DNA from: Melanocharis versteri | Lineage: Eukaryota; Chordata; Aves; Passeriformes; Melanocharitidae | DNA: 64,000 nucleotides | Assembly (NCBI GenBank): GCA_013397845.1 | Contig: VZTG01007434.1 | Location: 807,118-871,117 of the forward strand | Direction of reading: 5' to 3' | In this document: in pieces, positions 10,953 to 23,688 of the stretch | Layout of the letters: every line of letters starts with the position of its first letter | How positions within the stretch are numbered: position 1 is the first letter of the stretch | Made by a program: the position numbers and the translations under genes | The notes under the pieces: model-generated | Seen by the model: the letters and a program-made list of their open reading frames with translations, nothing else | What the model was told of the DNA's origin: nothing | Database searches by the model: none

Positions 10953-13537
10953 AAGGAAGTGGCTATTTGGAGTTTAATTTCTACACACTGTGTTCATGGA
11001 CTATTATACACTGGAGAGGAAAAAGAAAAGAAAAAAAAAGCACCTTCATGTAACAGGGTAACCTCCCTTGAATAAAATGTCATCTGCTAAGAGAACTTAT
11101 TCACGTTTGCAAATGGGGAAAATCAGCTTATTGAGCACCAGAGAGATTAGCTTAGTTTTCCTAGGTTTCTGCACTAGGCTTGTACAAGTATTTTATTACT
11201 GATTGCTAGAAATTTAAATGTGCCCTTATTACTGCAAAACCAGTCCTGATGGAGAGGGTTTTATGTATGGCAGATATCACCTTTATTTCCTGCACCTTTT
11301 CTAGAAAGTTAAATTACACTGATAAATCAGCATTGCTAAACAGGATATAAACTGCTGATTCAACTGATTGGTGCTAACATTTATCATCATAACTAAAGAT
11401 TGTGTGTCATGTATGCCTAGATAGGAAGCAATATTTCCTGCAAAAAAAGGAAAATGCAAATAATTCCTTCCAAAAAAAGGGCAGAACATCAGAAAGCTCC
11501 ACAGAAAATACTTTTACAATGGTACAGGATGGCACACACAGAATCTTGTCACAGGAAAATAACAAGGACAAAACTCAGGAAGATGATAACTTGCAGCAAT
11601 GTGTACTTGTGACACCACACACCACTCCTTTGTGTGCCTTGCCAGGAGCTCTAATGCTTTGACGAGCTTGTGCCAACAATAATGATACTCAAGTGCAAGC
11701 ATGTGATGATTTGATGGTCCCAGGAGCTAAAAGGACCAGAATGGAAACTAATGAATAATGAAGAGTTAAAAGATTTGCCTGCTGCAACTCTTGAGACAGC
11801 ATTAGATGGTGTCACATAACAAGTGAAACAATACATTCTCAACTCAGAGACAGAGAACAGATTGAAGCATGACAAACTGCATTTTTATTGGAATGGTAAT
11901 TATAAAATATAAATATTTAGGTTAAATGTTAATTCACAGTAACCTTACTATACAAGCCAACTTATCCAGATGTGCAGTCAAACTACCCCTGAACTTGATC
12001 TTGCCACCTGTGAAGTTATTAATAAATTTTAATATCATAACAGTACTTGAAATAAGAAAAAAAAATTATTCTAGAAGAATATTAAAGAGAACCTTAAATA
12101 CATGATAGCCTGTATAATAAGAAAAGGGATATATTAGATGGCCTTTTCCCACCTCAATGCACAAAACGTATCATGTAATCAACTTTGATGGATGACTTAG
12201 AGGAAAGGCATATGGAAGTAACATAACAAAGATGGTTACAAGCACCTATATATTTGGGAGATATGCCAACACAAGAAGCTAAGTGCAGCAATTTCATTGA
12301 CAGTTGCTTGAATAGATCTTCAAAGCAGGTGAAAGCAACACACAGCAATAAAGATCAAGAAACAAAGATAATGTTTCTTGACAATTTACCTGTACAGCTG
12401 CTGCTGCTCGGTGTCTAGATACAGACAGCAAAGAAGTAGGCTCTGAACTAGACCTAGAAATCATGATGGCAATCTTCCCTCCTAGCTATGCCCTAATCCT
12501 GAGCCCCAAACAGCACAGGTGATAAGTTGACATAAAGAAGACATAACACAAGTTGACTAAAGAAGAAAATATTAACAAGAAATTATGCTTTTCCAGCAGT
12601 GGTAAATCAGTTACATTTTTACCTGTCATATTATACTCTTAAATAATTACTTGAATGAAAGCTCTGGAGACTCCATCATTCAGAAGATTTTATGGGACTG
12701 GACAAACTTCATTGTTATAACAAATAAAACTCATAATTAAAAAATGTTCTGATAACTCTGTAAGGGCTTTCATTATGACAGCTGCAAGAGCAAAATTAAA
12801 GTCTGGGAGAATATCTATGATGGCTCAATAGCTGGTACATGGGCAGGATGCCTCATCCAAATGGGAACATGAAGATACACATTGTATTAAACTCACTGGA
12901 CAAGAATCGATCTCATGGATGAACATCCCTTTCATCATCCATACCAGATTACCCATGTGATTAAAGCTACTGTTCCTTTTGAAATCACATGTTTTGTCAA
13001 ACCCTGCTGCCCAATATCATCTGCTGCTACTTTCATTAATTCTGTGTCTGAAATTGCTTTCACTGACTGCCTTTTGGCACCTGTGAGCTTACAGAAAAAA
13101 CACTTCCAGCTGGTCTCAAGGTTGGAAGGCACCTGCCTCAACGCTGATGGCATTCCAGTGAATTAATCCAATCACAATAAGACTGATATTCAGCTGCATT
13201 TTCCTCTGGAGACATTTTAGCAAGCAATTCTGGCTACTGAACGAATCAATATTTTTGAGGACAGAAACTTGTTTAGATAAAATCCATATGAGAAGGACTT
13301 CAGCTGAAAGATGTGTGCCTTCAGGTTAATGGAAAAGGAGCATTCAGTCCTGTCTCCTTCTTGGGCAGCCCAAACTACTCCCAACATAATTTGGTAGGAC
13401 CTGTATATGTCTGAATTCAAGAAGTCAGACCAGACTGTAAAGCTTGGTCTTTTGATGTTAAACATTTTTAATTCCATAAAGTCTGTGATTTAGGATGAGG
13501 AATAGTGGTTGAAGTTGCCCAATAAAAGAAGGATGTG
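10953..13537. other. Intronic sequence, no recognisable feature
   Basis: AT-rich. No exon-like segment, RNA gene or repeat recognised. A TTACCTGTACAGCTGCTGCTG stretch at about 12387 resembles a minus-strand donor followed by exon, but it opens no frame matching GABBR2. Confidence 0.5.
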
Positions 13538-13991
13538 GGCCTGTTGGAGTGAGTCCAGAGGAGGACCACAAACATGATCAGAGGGCTGGAGCACCTCTCC
13601 CAAAAAGACAAGGGTAAGACGATTGGGGCTGTTTAGCCTGGAGAAGAAAAGACTCTGGAAAGACCTTGTAGCACTTTCCAGTACCTAACAGGGACTACAA
13701 GAGAGACAGAGGGACTTTCTACAAGCACATGGAGTGATAGGACAAGGGGGGATGGCTTTAAACTAAAAGAGGTATCAGGATGAAATTTTTTGCTGTGAGG
13801 ATGGTGAGGCACTGGAAGAGGTTGCCCCCATAAGGTGTGGATGCCCCATCACTGGAAGTGTTCAAGTCCAGGCTGAATAAGGCTTGGAGCAAGATGACCT
13901 AGCAGAAGGTGTCCCTACCCATGGCAGGGGGGCTTGAAACTAGATGATCTTTAAGGTCCCTTCCAACTCAAGCCATTCTATGCTTGTATGA
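13538..13991 (+). mobile_element. CR1 LINE, 5'-truncated 3' end
   Basis: Typical CR1 landmarks in order: CTGTTGGAGTGAGTCCAGAG, GATCAGAGGGCTGGAGCACC, GCCTGGAGAAGAAAAGACTC, GGATGAAATTTTTTGCTGTG, GGATGCCCCATCACTGGAAG, and the end CTTTAAGGTCCCTTCCAACT followed by CATTCTATGCTTGTATGA. About 455 bp, covering the end of ORF2 and the 3' UTR. The terminal octamer repeats have decayed. It lies antisense to GABBR2. Confidence 0.93.
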
Positions 13992-16900
13992 ATTAATTTT
14001 CAGCTGACATGTGTTTTTTTGTCTTCAAATCATGGAAAGGATAAACAGTAGCTGAAAATTGTAGCAGATCTGCTGGGGAAAAAAAAAAGAAGAAAAGAAG
14101 AAAACAACCTAGACGTTAGCATTACTGCTTCACTTCCTCTCAGCCTAGAATATCGACTTCCATGCATCTGTTCACACTAGCAAGAGCCTACGTTTATGAA
14201 CTTTATAGAAAAAAAAAGCAGTTAAAAGAATTCAGAACAACATTTCTGGTGATCGGAAAACAGAGTAGTTATTAGTGCTTAGAGTATAGTATAGTCACAT
14301 ATCAAATTCATGTCCAAGTAATGGGATCCATTATAAGTTCTAATAAATACTGCCTCACAAACCTATGACATTAACCTTACTTCTGAGACCTGCCAGGGAA
14401 GCATATGATGGAGTTATGGAAAATGTCCTTCAATTCAGTGGTCAACAGTGCAATCAGTAGAGTTAATAGAGACTTTGTTGCCTAGAGTTTCAGAAGGTAG
14501 TCAGGTGAACACGAGGCAGAATCATCTCCAACAGATGATCCCATCCAAAATTAAAAATTTATTGTTAGGCTTAACTTGCTTCTTTCAATTGATGGAAAAT
14601 AAATAACTGTCATCCTCTTTTCATTGCATTTTTTTTCTAACCATTCATTTGAAAAGATCTGAGTCTAAAAAAATCATTAATTCCTTTTTCTACACTCCAG
14701 AAATTACTTTCAGATCTATATTAAACACAAATAATTTCCACCTAACATGTGTTCTGCTTATTGCTACAGGTTGAACAGAGCATTGAAATTAAATGGCAGA
14801 TCTACTGAAGTTGCTGCAAATTTTGTTTCAATTTCCAAACATAATAAGAGACAAAATCTTTTGAGCATTTTCAAAAATGGAACTGCATTGCAAAAGAGGG
14901 CTGTGTATTTTTGTCTGTCACAGTTGCCTAGCATTTGGCTACTGGCCTGGATTATATCAGAATTCAGCTTCAAATCCCTGTTCTCCTTCAGTCACAGCAT
15001 TATTGTTTATCCCAAACCAAGCAAAGTTTCCTGCACTCATAGTCCTGGTACCCAATTTCCTTGTTTCTTGCCTCTAACAGATTATCCACAAAATCTAGTG
15101 AAAACCAAAAACCGCAGAAAATATTTCACCTTTGATAAAACAGGCTATATTGCCATAATCCATTAAAAATAAAAATCTTTCCAGACCTATTCACAACAGT
15201 GTGTTCCTGGCTGGATGCCCAAAACTATTATCATTCTATTAGTATTGTTTGTTTGTCAGATTTCATCCAGCTAACACATGCTAAAACTACAGCTGTTCTC
15301 TCTACATTTGGTCTTTAAATATCTGTTTTATTACTTTTTCTTCTGCCTCTAAATGATTAAAAGAGGGAAAAAAATCTCCCCAGTATAAAGATACCTTAGA
15401 TGTGCAATACTGTTCTTGGGAGCATATGAACCCTTCACTCTACCGGAAATAGGGAGCAGGGCCATTGGTGAGCTTTAAGATGAAAATTTCCCAGTTCTTC
15501 TGTGGACTGGACACTCTAATACAGTCCCAATTCAGTTCTTTCCACCTTTTATTTCCTTTACTGGAACACAACATCTTAAGAAATAAGGTGCATCATGTTA
15601 GCTCAAGATTTACTGAAATCTTTACAAAAATACATTTTTTCCCACAGTCCTAAGATGTGAATTAATGATTTGTTTATTTCTTCATTCTCTGGTTTCAAAC
15701 CTAAGCAAGAAATCCCAGATTTTTTGGGCTAAAACACGTGACATGCTCACTATGCAATACAGTAATACATAAAGACACTGTTTATTCTACATGGAACAGC
15801 ACAGCTCAGAGATGACTTATCAGGTCCTGGGAGCAATAGCCCATCAGTAATTCTGTACTCAGCCTGGGCTAATTTGCCTTTTCTTTCAGCTCTGTAACTT
15901 TTCTGATATCCCAGCACTGCACGCTGTAGTTACACCCCACCAGAAGTGCTTAGAGAGTAGTCTGACATCAGCCACTTGGAACTGTACCTTTAATACTGGG
16001 TAAGAAGGGCTATGCTACAGAAATCAAGGGCTTGCTGGAGGGGAGATGTTGAAAAAAAAACCTAGTAAAAAATCAGGGAACTTTCTTTGCCAACAGACGT
16101 TGCCAGCAAAATAAATACTGCTTGCCCAGCAGCAAGGGCAACTTGGGTTACATTACCACTAAAACCTTCAGCAGAAATGTCAATCACAATTATGATTATA
16201 ATATATTTGGCATTAAAATGTCAAACGTGTTGTTGATCCTCCTCTAAGAAATAACCAAGATCATGCATATTTTATGCATGTTTTCTTAATCTGTGGTCAG
16301 CACAGATTTTAACAAGATGCTCTGGATAGGAATCTACATGTACAAAACCTTTCAGCAACATATGCAGCTAGGAGATGCTCATGCAGATATATTCAGACAA
16401 CCTAAATCACAAAACTGTCAACTTAAAGCTGCATTCTGTGTTTTTTAATCTGTAAGAGGTTGTAAAAAAATCTAATGAGGCATTATAATCTACTTTTATG
16501 AAATAAAAAATGTCAAACAGTCTTGGTTCAAATACAGTTACAAAACAAAAATCCCCTCTTGAATGTCACCGAGGAAGTGGAAGAAGCCATGGATGCTTCT
16601 TTCCAGTGCTGATGGCTGCAGGACATGAGCTAATTGTTGCCCGAGGAGCCCTCAACGTGTTTTTCTCAATACCTATGCCTTGCAGGCCACTTCAGCAGTT
16701 ACTATTAATTTAGTAAGTGTTTCTTTATGCCTGCATTTGATTTTAAGTACAGTACTTGCCCCTGGTCTTTGAATGCATGCTGGGTACAAAGCATTAACAT
16801 TATCTACACCATTTAAGATTATGCACACTTCAATTAGATCTCTCAGCCATTTCTCCTTAGTTGCTGCCATCGCCCTAGTTCCTGCAGGCTGGAAGCTGAA

Positions 16901-19514
16901 TGTTTTCTCTAGACCTCATTATCTTTTTTGTCACTTACTCCATAAAACTGTTCACTACGATCCTAGCTATTCCTGAAAATATCAACCTGCTCTTCTTACA
17001 ATATTTTCCACAATTTACATCCATCCAGGTGAGATAGAAAACGAACTAAATCACTCCACATCCATATGCAGTACTAAAGCCAATGTAGCCTTAATTTTTC
17101 ACATGCAAGGAATAGCTTTGTGCTCGATCTTTGTCACGGAGCCAGGAAAGTGCTTGAGAATATAGTTTAATTTTAAATATTTCAACAGTTTTATTGATTT
17201 GAGAGAAGGAACTCATATATGAAAAGTCAGAAGTGCATTAGAGTTTGGTACTGCTTATTAGTTTTGGAAGCTGCTTTAAGTATCATCTCTCCTAATTCAA
17301 TCTCATGTATTTCATTATTTATTACTCACTTCTATGTGCAGTGAATAAGTTGTGATTTTTGAAGTCGCTTGCCTCTTCTCAACTCTCTTATTTGTGACAC
17401 AGTGTCTTCTGAATTGCCGTTTATTTTTATACATTTCCGACCAAGCTGCTAATATTTGTGTGGGAAGGGTTTCTTTATTTTGTTGGGTTTTTTACCACAT
17501 ATCCTATGGCTTTGTCTACTTGGTCTCAACAGTTTACTGACTTGGGCTTCTGTTATTTTGGGTACTACTGAGTTATTTTGGTCTTTTTCAAACACTGGTC
17601 TTGGACATATTCCTGATAAATTTTAGCTTATCTGCTATTTTTACTGCCTCTACATGGGACAAACTCATGATGGTAGAGACAGCAGGGAAAATGAAAAGCA
17701 TCTGTGACAGGTGACCAGCGCAATTCCAGATCTGAAAATATAAACCATTCATATTCACCTGGAGATTCAGAAATTAAATTGGTGATCCGTATTGCTTTTC
17801 CTGAGGAATTATACTTTATTTCATGCTAATATGGTTTCACTATGAATTTTGAAGCACCTCCTGCAGTTAAAATAATGTCAACTTTATCAAGAATATATAT
17901 ATCAAGAGATGCACTAACAACCAATGCACTGTGCATCTGGGTGAAAAACAAAATAAGAATAATTATATTCACTGTCTTTTTTGCAAGCAGGTTATTCAGA
18001 AATTCTCTGAAGTTGAACAGCTAAGTTTCTAAAATGAACATCAAATTTATTTTTCACTCCTTTAAATTTAACTACTAAAGAGAACTACATCTTTGAGACA
18101 ACTCCTGGTATATTTTTACACTTATCCAATAAGAAAAGAGAAGGTAAACCACAAGTGACAAACTACCTCTCTGACAGAGCTGTAGTAAAAATGAAGATAC
18201 TTTTCCTAATATGCATACAGTGCGTTTGCAGCTAGTTCACAGAAACCACTAGAAATGAATAGGGCATTATTTTCTTTTTCCCTTTCTTAATTTGTTTAGC
18301 GGGAAATTCATCCAGTTTACTATCCATAAATTACTGAAAATGACAGCTTTTGTTTCTACATACCAATAGTTTATTTATTCTCCAGCTTCCTGGACTCCTG
18401 ATTTTTCCCTTAGAGGGAAATTCAGATCACTCTGAGCAGAAAAGCATTTCCCAGAGTACAGATAAGGAATGATCAGAAGGCAATCAGCTTGAATACAACT
18501 TCTTGATCCATTCCAAAACAAAGTTCTGTAGATAAAAAGCAGGGAGGAAACCCTGTGAGGAAATTAGCAACAGCAAGGACTGCATAAAACACCATGAGAT
18601 AGATGGACAAGAGAAAACAGGAAAGGTGCTGTTCACAGCACAGAAACACACATTGTAGGGGGAAAAAAAAAAAAAAAGAAAAGAGACGAACAGTCAGACA
18701 TAGACACATAGCATGGACAAATGAAGTGAAGAAAAGGAATCTTGGCCTTATTTTTATAATGTGCTGAAAGGTTGGCTTTGTGACCACTTGGGCTGATATA
18801 TGCAAACACAAGCATCCAGCCACACATGGTTACGTGTCTAGGTGTTCAATGAACGCACTTCAGAGGCCTGCAGCCACTGAAAAACCTTGTGTCATGTGGA
18901 CATCACAGACTGAAAGTAGAGGATAGCATATGCTTTCTAAAACTTCTCTTAAGTTTACGTGAGAAATTTTACGTTCCGGTATATTTAAAGAAGTGTAAAA
19001 CTTCAAATCTGATGTGATTTATATTGGTATGTCATAACTTATATTGACTTGCCTAGGGTAAACCTTAAGATGAATCACTCCCTAGAAGCATCTGCTACTA
19101 ACTTCTGCAGGCACCAGTGGGAGACTACAGTGACTGTATCAGATGCAGCCACCTACACTGCACTAGGTCGAATGAATCCCACAAAAAACATCAGACCTAT
19201 ATAGATACTAAAGCATGTGAGGAAGCAGTGAGCCACCTAGAAGACACTTTGGCCTCCTAACCCCTGAGGATTTTTAGGTATTTGATCACTTTAAAAGGTT
19301 AAACTAAATGGTTAGTAAACCTGACAGTGCCTTAATTCTTCAGAAATCACAGTAAAGGAAAATACAGATATCACAGAATTTTCAAGTGGTTCCATATCTT
19401 CACTGTCTGTAAATTTCTTAACATAGTGCTAAGATTTTAGGTAACTGAATTTGCACTGTAATTTTTCTCAACCTTAAAAGAACGCGGAAATTCAGGTCAG
19501 GTGTTTCAAAACAG
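13992..19514. other. Long intronic stretch, no recognisable feature
   Basis: About 5.5 kb of AT-rich DNA. The longest open frames (139 codons at 14747-15166 plus; 116 codons at 18473-18823 minus) lack recognisable domains, and their composition looks like intron. An oligo-A run lies near 18663-18677. Faint resemblance to old LINE sequence around 16800-16950 is too weak to annotate. Confidence 0.5.
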
Positions 19515-19572
19515 TCTTAACCTTGTTCTTACCACATATTTCATCTTAACGTTGTTCTTACCACATATTTCA
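19515..19572. repeat. 29-bp tandem duplication (two copies)
   Basis: Two adjacent 29-bp units beginning TCTTAAC and ending CACATATTTCA, at 19515-19543 and 19544-19572, differ at one base (C versus G). A recent local duplication. Confidence 0.9.
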
Positions 19573-20654
19573 TTTCATACTTCCACTTGTCCATAAACTA
19601 TCCAAAGCAACTGATGGGGCAGCTGTTTACTTTGTTGAGTAAGAGCTGGATATTATGTTGTTGTCAGAATGTCATTCGAATCTTAGCTGTCTCAGGTCCT
19701 TTCGTGCTAGATGCCTACTTTCAAGTTACTGATCAAATAAAAATGGAACCTCCCATTGCTGATGGAAACGATTTTTTCTGTATTCACATAGACTATACAA
19801 TAATTCAGAAATTTTGATTCTATTACTTATTGATATTATTGAGAACTCATTAACTATACATAAATACACAATCTTCCTGTGTTGAGAGCCTCTATCTCTC
19901 ACTGCCAGTAAAACCATGCATTTATTCAAGTTCTGAGCCTGCAGGACTCAGCTCAGTGTAGTTGCTGGAAGGGAGTTGATCAGGAAGTGGCAGGGAAGAG
20001 CAACATCTCTAAAAAGAATATTACATCTTTTAGGTATTTATAGTTTCTGGGTGAAGCACTGCTTCACAACAGCTTTCAAAGAGTGAGAGGCCACTTCATT
20101 TTTATGGGGGGGGAGGCTGGGAACAGACATGTGCACCCCCTTTTCTCCATATGTTTTCCTACCTCTCCCTTTCCTCCTGCAATACACAATATCTCCCTCC
20201 TACTTGAGACTTGCAATGAAAAGGCACAAAATAGCCATTTCTCTATCTGTGGCATGACCTCAACTCACCTCCTCCTGTGCTGCTCAGAAGAGGCAAGAAC
20301 TAGCTCTTCCCTGGAGAAGATGGGATACAAAGGTGAGAGCAGAACAAACAGCTCAGCAACTCAAGGGGCTGGAGAAAGTGGTGCCTGCCCTGGTTGATCT
20401 GTCCCTTCTCTCCCTCTGCAGTGATCCCTCTTTCCCCAGCCCCCACCTCACCACTGATCAGAGAAGCAGCAGACACCAGTGGGACGCCTGTCCCTGTGCT
20501 TCGAGAGTTAAGGCAGGCACCTCTGCCCTCATGGCTGCCACCCAAACCTGGTGTTAACAGAGGCTCGAGCTGCTGCTGCGGAGCACAACTGGGATTTGTA
20601 ACGAGATGCTGTTACGAGTGTGTGAGCCACGACTGCTGGGCACTCTTGGGAAGA
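19573..20654. other. Intronic sequence with a GC-richer part
   Basis: From about 20080 the sequence turns GC-richer and holds overlapping open frames up to 104 codons. None has a recognisable domain and no splice-flanked exon is apparent. It adjoins the CR1 starting near 20655 but does not look like its missing 3' end. Confidence 0.45.
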
Positions 20655-21290
20655 TCCTGAATCTTCTCTTCTTCAGGCTAAACAATCACAACTCTCTCAG
20701 GGTCTCCCCATATGATAGAGTACCTTTATCCTTGCAGAGGTCTAGACTTGTTCCAGTATGTCCATGTCTCCCTTGTTTTGGGCAGCCCAGTGTGGACAGA
20801 CCACTGCAGATGTGTTTTAGCCGTGGCTGAGCAGTCGAGAAGACTCACTCACCTCCTTTGATCTAGTGGAAATGCTTTCCCTAGCGCAACCTGGCTTCTC
20901 CTGGCTGCCTATACTCCAAGGGCACTTTGTTGGCTCATGTTCCACTAGGTGTTCACCAGGATCCCCAGGGCCTTACCGGAATGCAGCTTTCCAGCCAAAC
21001 ACCACCCAGCCTGTACAGGTGAGTGCCTGGGGTTTCTTCCTCTCCAAGGGCAGGATTTGGCATTTGCCTTTGCTTGGCTTCAAAAGAGTCTTGCTGGCCA
21101 AGATCTCCAGCCTTCTGACATGCCATGGAACGGCAGCACAACCCAATGGCACCTGGTGTGCCAACAATTCATCCTGGTTTTTTCACACCTGCAAATCTGA
21201 TGAGGGTCTACCTTACTCCATCATCCAAGCGATTACTGAAGATGCTACACAGTTATTGGCCCCATTATCAACCTGTGTGGCCTAAATACA
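20655..21290 (-). pseudogene. Divergent CR1 LINE with ORF2 relic
   Basis: Complement-strand CR1 landmarks in order: TTCTTCAGGCTAAACAATCA, CTCTCAGGGTCTCC, GTCCATGTCTCCCTTGTTTTGGG, AAGGGCACTTTGTTGGCTCA, GGCAGGATTTGGCATTTGCC, GAACGGCAGCACAACC, and finally ACAGTTATTGGCCCCATTAT. This covers the C-terminal part of CR1 ORF2; the 3' terminus and 5' end are missing. A 139-codon plus-strand frame across it (20866-21285) is only the antisense of this relic. More diverged than the other kilobase-scale CR1 here, so older. Confidence 0.82.
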
Positions 21291-22807
21291 AAATAATATA
21301 TTTTAAATGCTTACATGCATACGTGTTTGTCATCTTCTCAAAATATTCTTGATTAAAAAAATTAAAACTGAAAAATGCCACCAGTGAAATAAAACAGTCA
21401 TGAAGACACCTTTTAAGAATGACTAAGGTGCAGTTGCAAGGTAAAACTCTAAAATAGAATATGTATGGTACTATACCTCTATTTTCCTCTCTGACAACAA
21501 AATGATAGTGAGCAAACACATTATTCCATCAGAATGATGCCCCCCATCCCTATTATTCACACAGAGTTATACAGAAAATATCTTCACTTAATCCAAACTA
21601 ACCATGTACAACCTCAATTGTTTGCACCGTTTCTGTATATGCAGTTACTGTGCAGTATTCCAGGTTCAGGTAGCCAGCTTACTGTCTCATTATTTAAATG
21701 GCTGTCATTGAAAAAACAGCGTTACTTGAGTCGCATAATTCCAACATATGATTTCACAAATGCAAATTCACAAATCCCACAAATGCAGCTCTCTCATTGC
21801 TTCTGCACTCAGAAGCTGCCATGCACCTAAGAGCTGCGGATAAGAGAGTAGCTTTTGATTTCACTTAAGATAATCAGCCATAAATTTGTTATCGCTTCCC
21901 TCCTCTTCACAAAGGCTTGAGAGCTGACAGTCTGAGGAGATGAATGGGAAAAATCCACACAACATTCAAATTTATTCATTCAAAATAATTCAATCAGGTT
22001 CTTCACGAAGGAAGGCAAACTCCTATGCGGGGATGCACTTTGCCCAAGATACATGCTTCAATTTGAAAAAGCTCAGCATATCAGGGTGGTGGCCACACCA
22101 GGTCAAAGCAAAGATACACATTGTTGCTTCCTTCACCTCTGTGTCTGCTCTCTCCTAGGTCTCTGTGCTCTTAGATATCTGCTCTCAGCCACTGCTGGAG
22201 ACATTTGCAAAGGAAACTCCCAACCTCCAGAAATTTGCAGCTCATGGATTTATTTGGATATTTCTGTTGCCTTTGGATTTAATATTCCTCACACCTTTTA
22301 TTTTTCCCATCCATGAATTTATCTAATTCAGCTACTTTTTGAAGGTGCAATTTTTGGCCCACATAATAATCCACAGCAGAGATGCATAGATTAAGCACAG
22401 TTTACTTGAGGAACCAGGTCTTCCTCTTGATTCTGAATCTGTTTCCTTCATATTTCATTTTATACTGCATAGTTCTTGCTTAGGAAACAGAGTGAATAAA
22501 CCACTGGCTTAGTAAAAGTTCACAGAAGCTCATGACTGGCACCATTTTAACTGCCTGAGCAATACAGAGTACTTGTTATCTTATTCCGTGTATTTGATAA
22601 GAAGGTCAGGATTGCAAGATCTGTGTACAGCTGCTCAGCAGCCCAAGGATTAGTAACCCAATTTTGGCAGAGACCGTGGAAATATTCCTTCTGCTAACAA
22701 AAAAGAAGATGTTCATGGGTAAATACTGAGTTTTCAACTGTAACAATCCTAGATTAATTAGTAATTTTGTGTATCCCATTGGCAATTTTAGAGGTGTTTT
22801 CATTCAC
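21291..22807. other. Intronic sequence, no recognisable feature
   Basis: AT-rich. ACAAATGCA-type words repeat loosely around 21750-21790. No repeat family, exon or RNA gene recognised. Confidence 0.5.
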
Positions 22808-22904
22808 TGGACACAGTTTAGTGGTGAATCTGGAGGTGCTGAGATTACAGTTGGACTTGATGAAGAGGTCTTTTCCAAACTCAACAATTCTATGATTCTA
22901 TGAT
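22808..22904 (+). mobile_element. CR1 LINE 3' tail
   Basis: About 97 bp ending in TTGGACTTGATGAAGAGGTC, TTTTCCAAACTCAACAATTC and the tandem octamer end TATGATTCTATGAT, the CR1 3' terminus. The upstream part TTTAGTGGTGAATCTGGAGG matches the CR1 3' UTR. Strongly 5'-truncated, as is usual for CR1. Confidence 0.9.
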
Positions 22905-23470
22905 ACGCATGCCTTAGGACACTTGTGTAGCAGCATAACATACAAAATACGGTAGGATAACTGGCCTATTCACTGACCTTCCATATGCACACAGATTGAA
23001 GTCTTTAAAGGTTTATGGTTCATTACTAATTCTTCCTATACTCACTGCAGCTTCCCAAAGAGACAACAAGAAGAGGGTGCTGGCACAGAGAGACAACTCT
23101 GGTAATTCTTAGTTCAAGGTAAATCTCTAGTCCTTAGGCAGCTTTCCATTGTAATGAGATAGGAAATAGCATGGAATTGCTCCCAGGATAAGAATTTTGT
23201 AAGTGGTTCCGTAAAAGTCCATCCCCACCCTTTGGCAATAAACACAGAGTATCACCATGCTCAGAATCCAGCCCCCTTCTTTCTTGAAAATGTAAGGACA
23301 GCTGCAAACTATATTAAAAAAAATAATAAATTCTCATAGTGAAGCTTACCAGCAAAAATAGCTATACGGACATTCTAAAATTCTTCAGGTTCCATCTTGG
23401 CAATTAGATTTCACCAGAGCCAAGAACAAACAGACAAGAGGGAAGATGTTGTGACTCCTGCATTTCAGGA
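22905..23470. other. Intronic sequence, no recognisable feature
   Basis: Nothing recognised between the CR1 tail and the 71-bp periodic element. Confidence 0.5.
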
Positions 23471-23475
23471 TGTGT

Positions 23476-23688
23476 GGCTGTTACATGTATTGCTGGGGAG
23501 CCAGCAGTGCTCCCAGCCATCAGGAGCCCTGCCGTTCAGCATTCCTGGCTGTTACAAGCTCGGTCAGGCAGTCGGCAACGCTTGGAGCTGACATTAATCA
23601 CCGACTTTGGGGTTCACAGCTGTTACAAGCAGTTCCAGCAACTTGGCGGTGCTAGTAGCAATTTATTTCACTTAGCAACAGATGCTGG
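23476..23688. repeat. Diverged tandem array of three 71-bp units
   Basis: GCTGTTACA occurs at 23477, 23548 and 23619, exactly 71 bp apart. In each unit a GCTNNNAGC motif follows at the same offset (GCT at 23509, 23580 and 23651). Ungapped hand comparison gives about 36 of 71 matches for units 1-2 and about 27 of 42 over the first part of units 2-3. A further GCTNNNAGC at 23732 is 10 bp out of register. The block is GC-richer than its surroundings. The periodicity suggests an old tandem duplication; no family or function recognised. Confidence 0.6.

Noticed and set aside
12387..12470. TTACCTGTACAGCTGCTGCTG stretch resembling a minus-strand splice donor and exon
   Set aside because: The minus-strand reading does not give GABBR2 residues in any frame, and no acceptor with a polypyrimidine tract bounds it.
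14747..15166. 139-codon plus-strand open frame
   Set aside because: AT-rich intron-like composition, overlapping open frames on both strands, no recognisable domain and no exon boundaries. A frame this long is plausible by chance in 64 kb.
16780..16960. Weak resemblance to old LINE sequence on the complement
   Set aside because: Only a few scattered words (TTAGATCTCTC, TTTTCTCTAGAC) match, with no consistent order.
20866..21285. 139-codon plus-strand open frame
   Set aside because: It is the antisense of a CR1 ORF2 relic whose landmarks are legible on the other strand.
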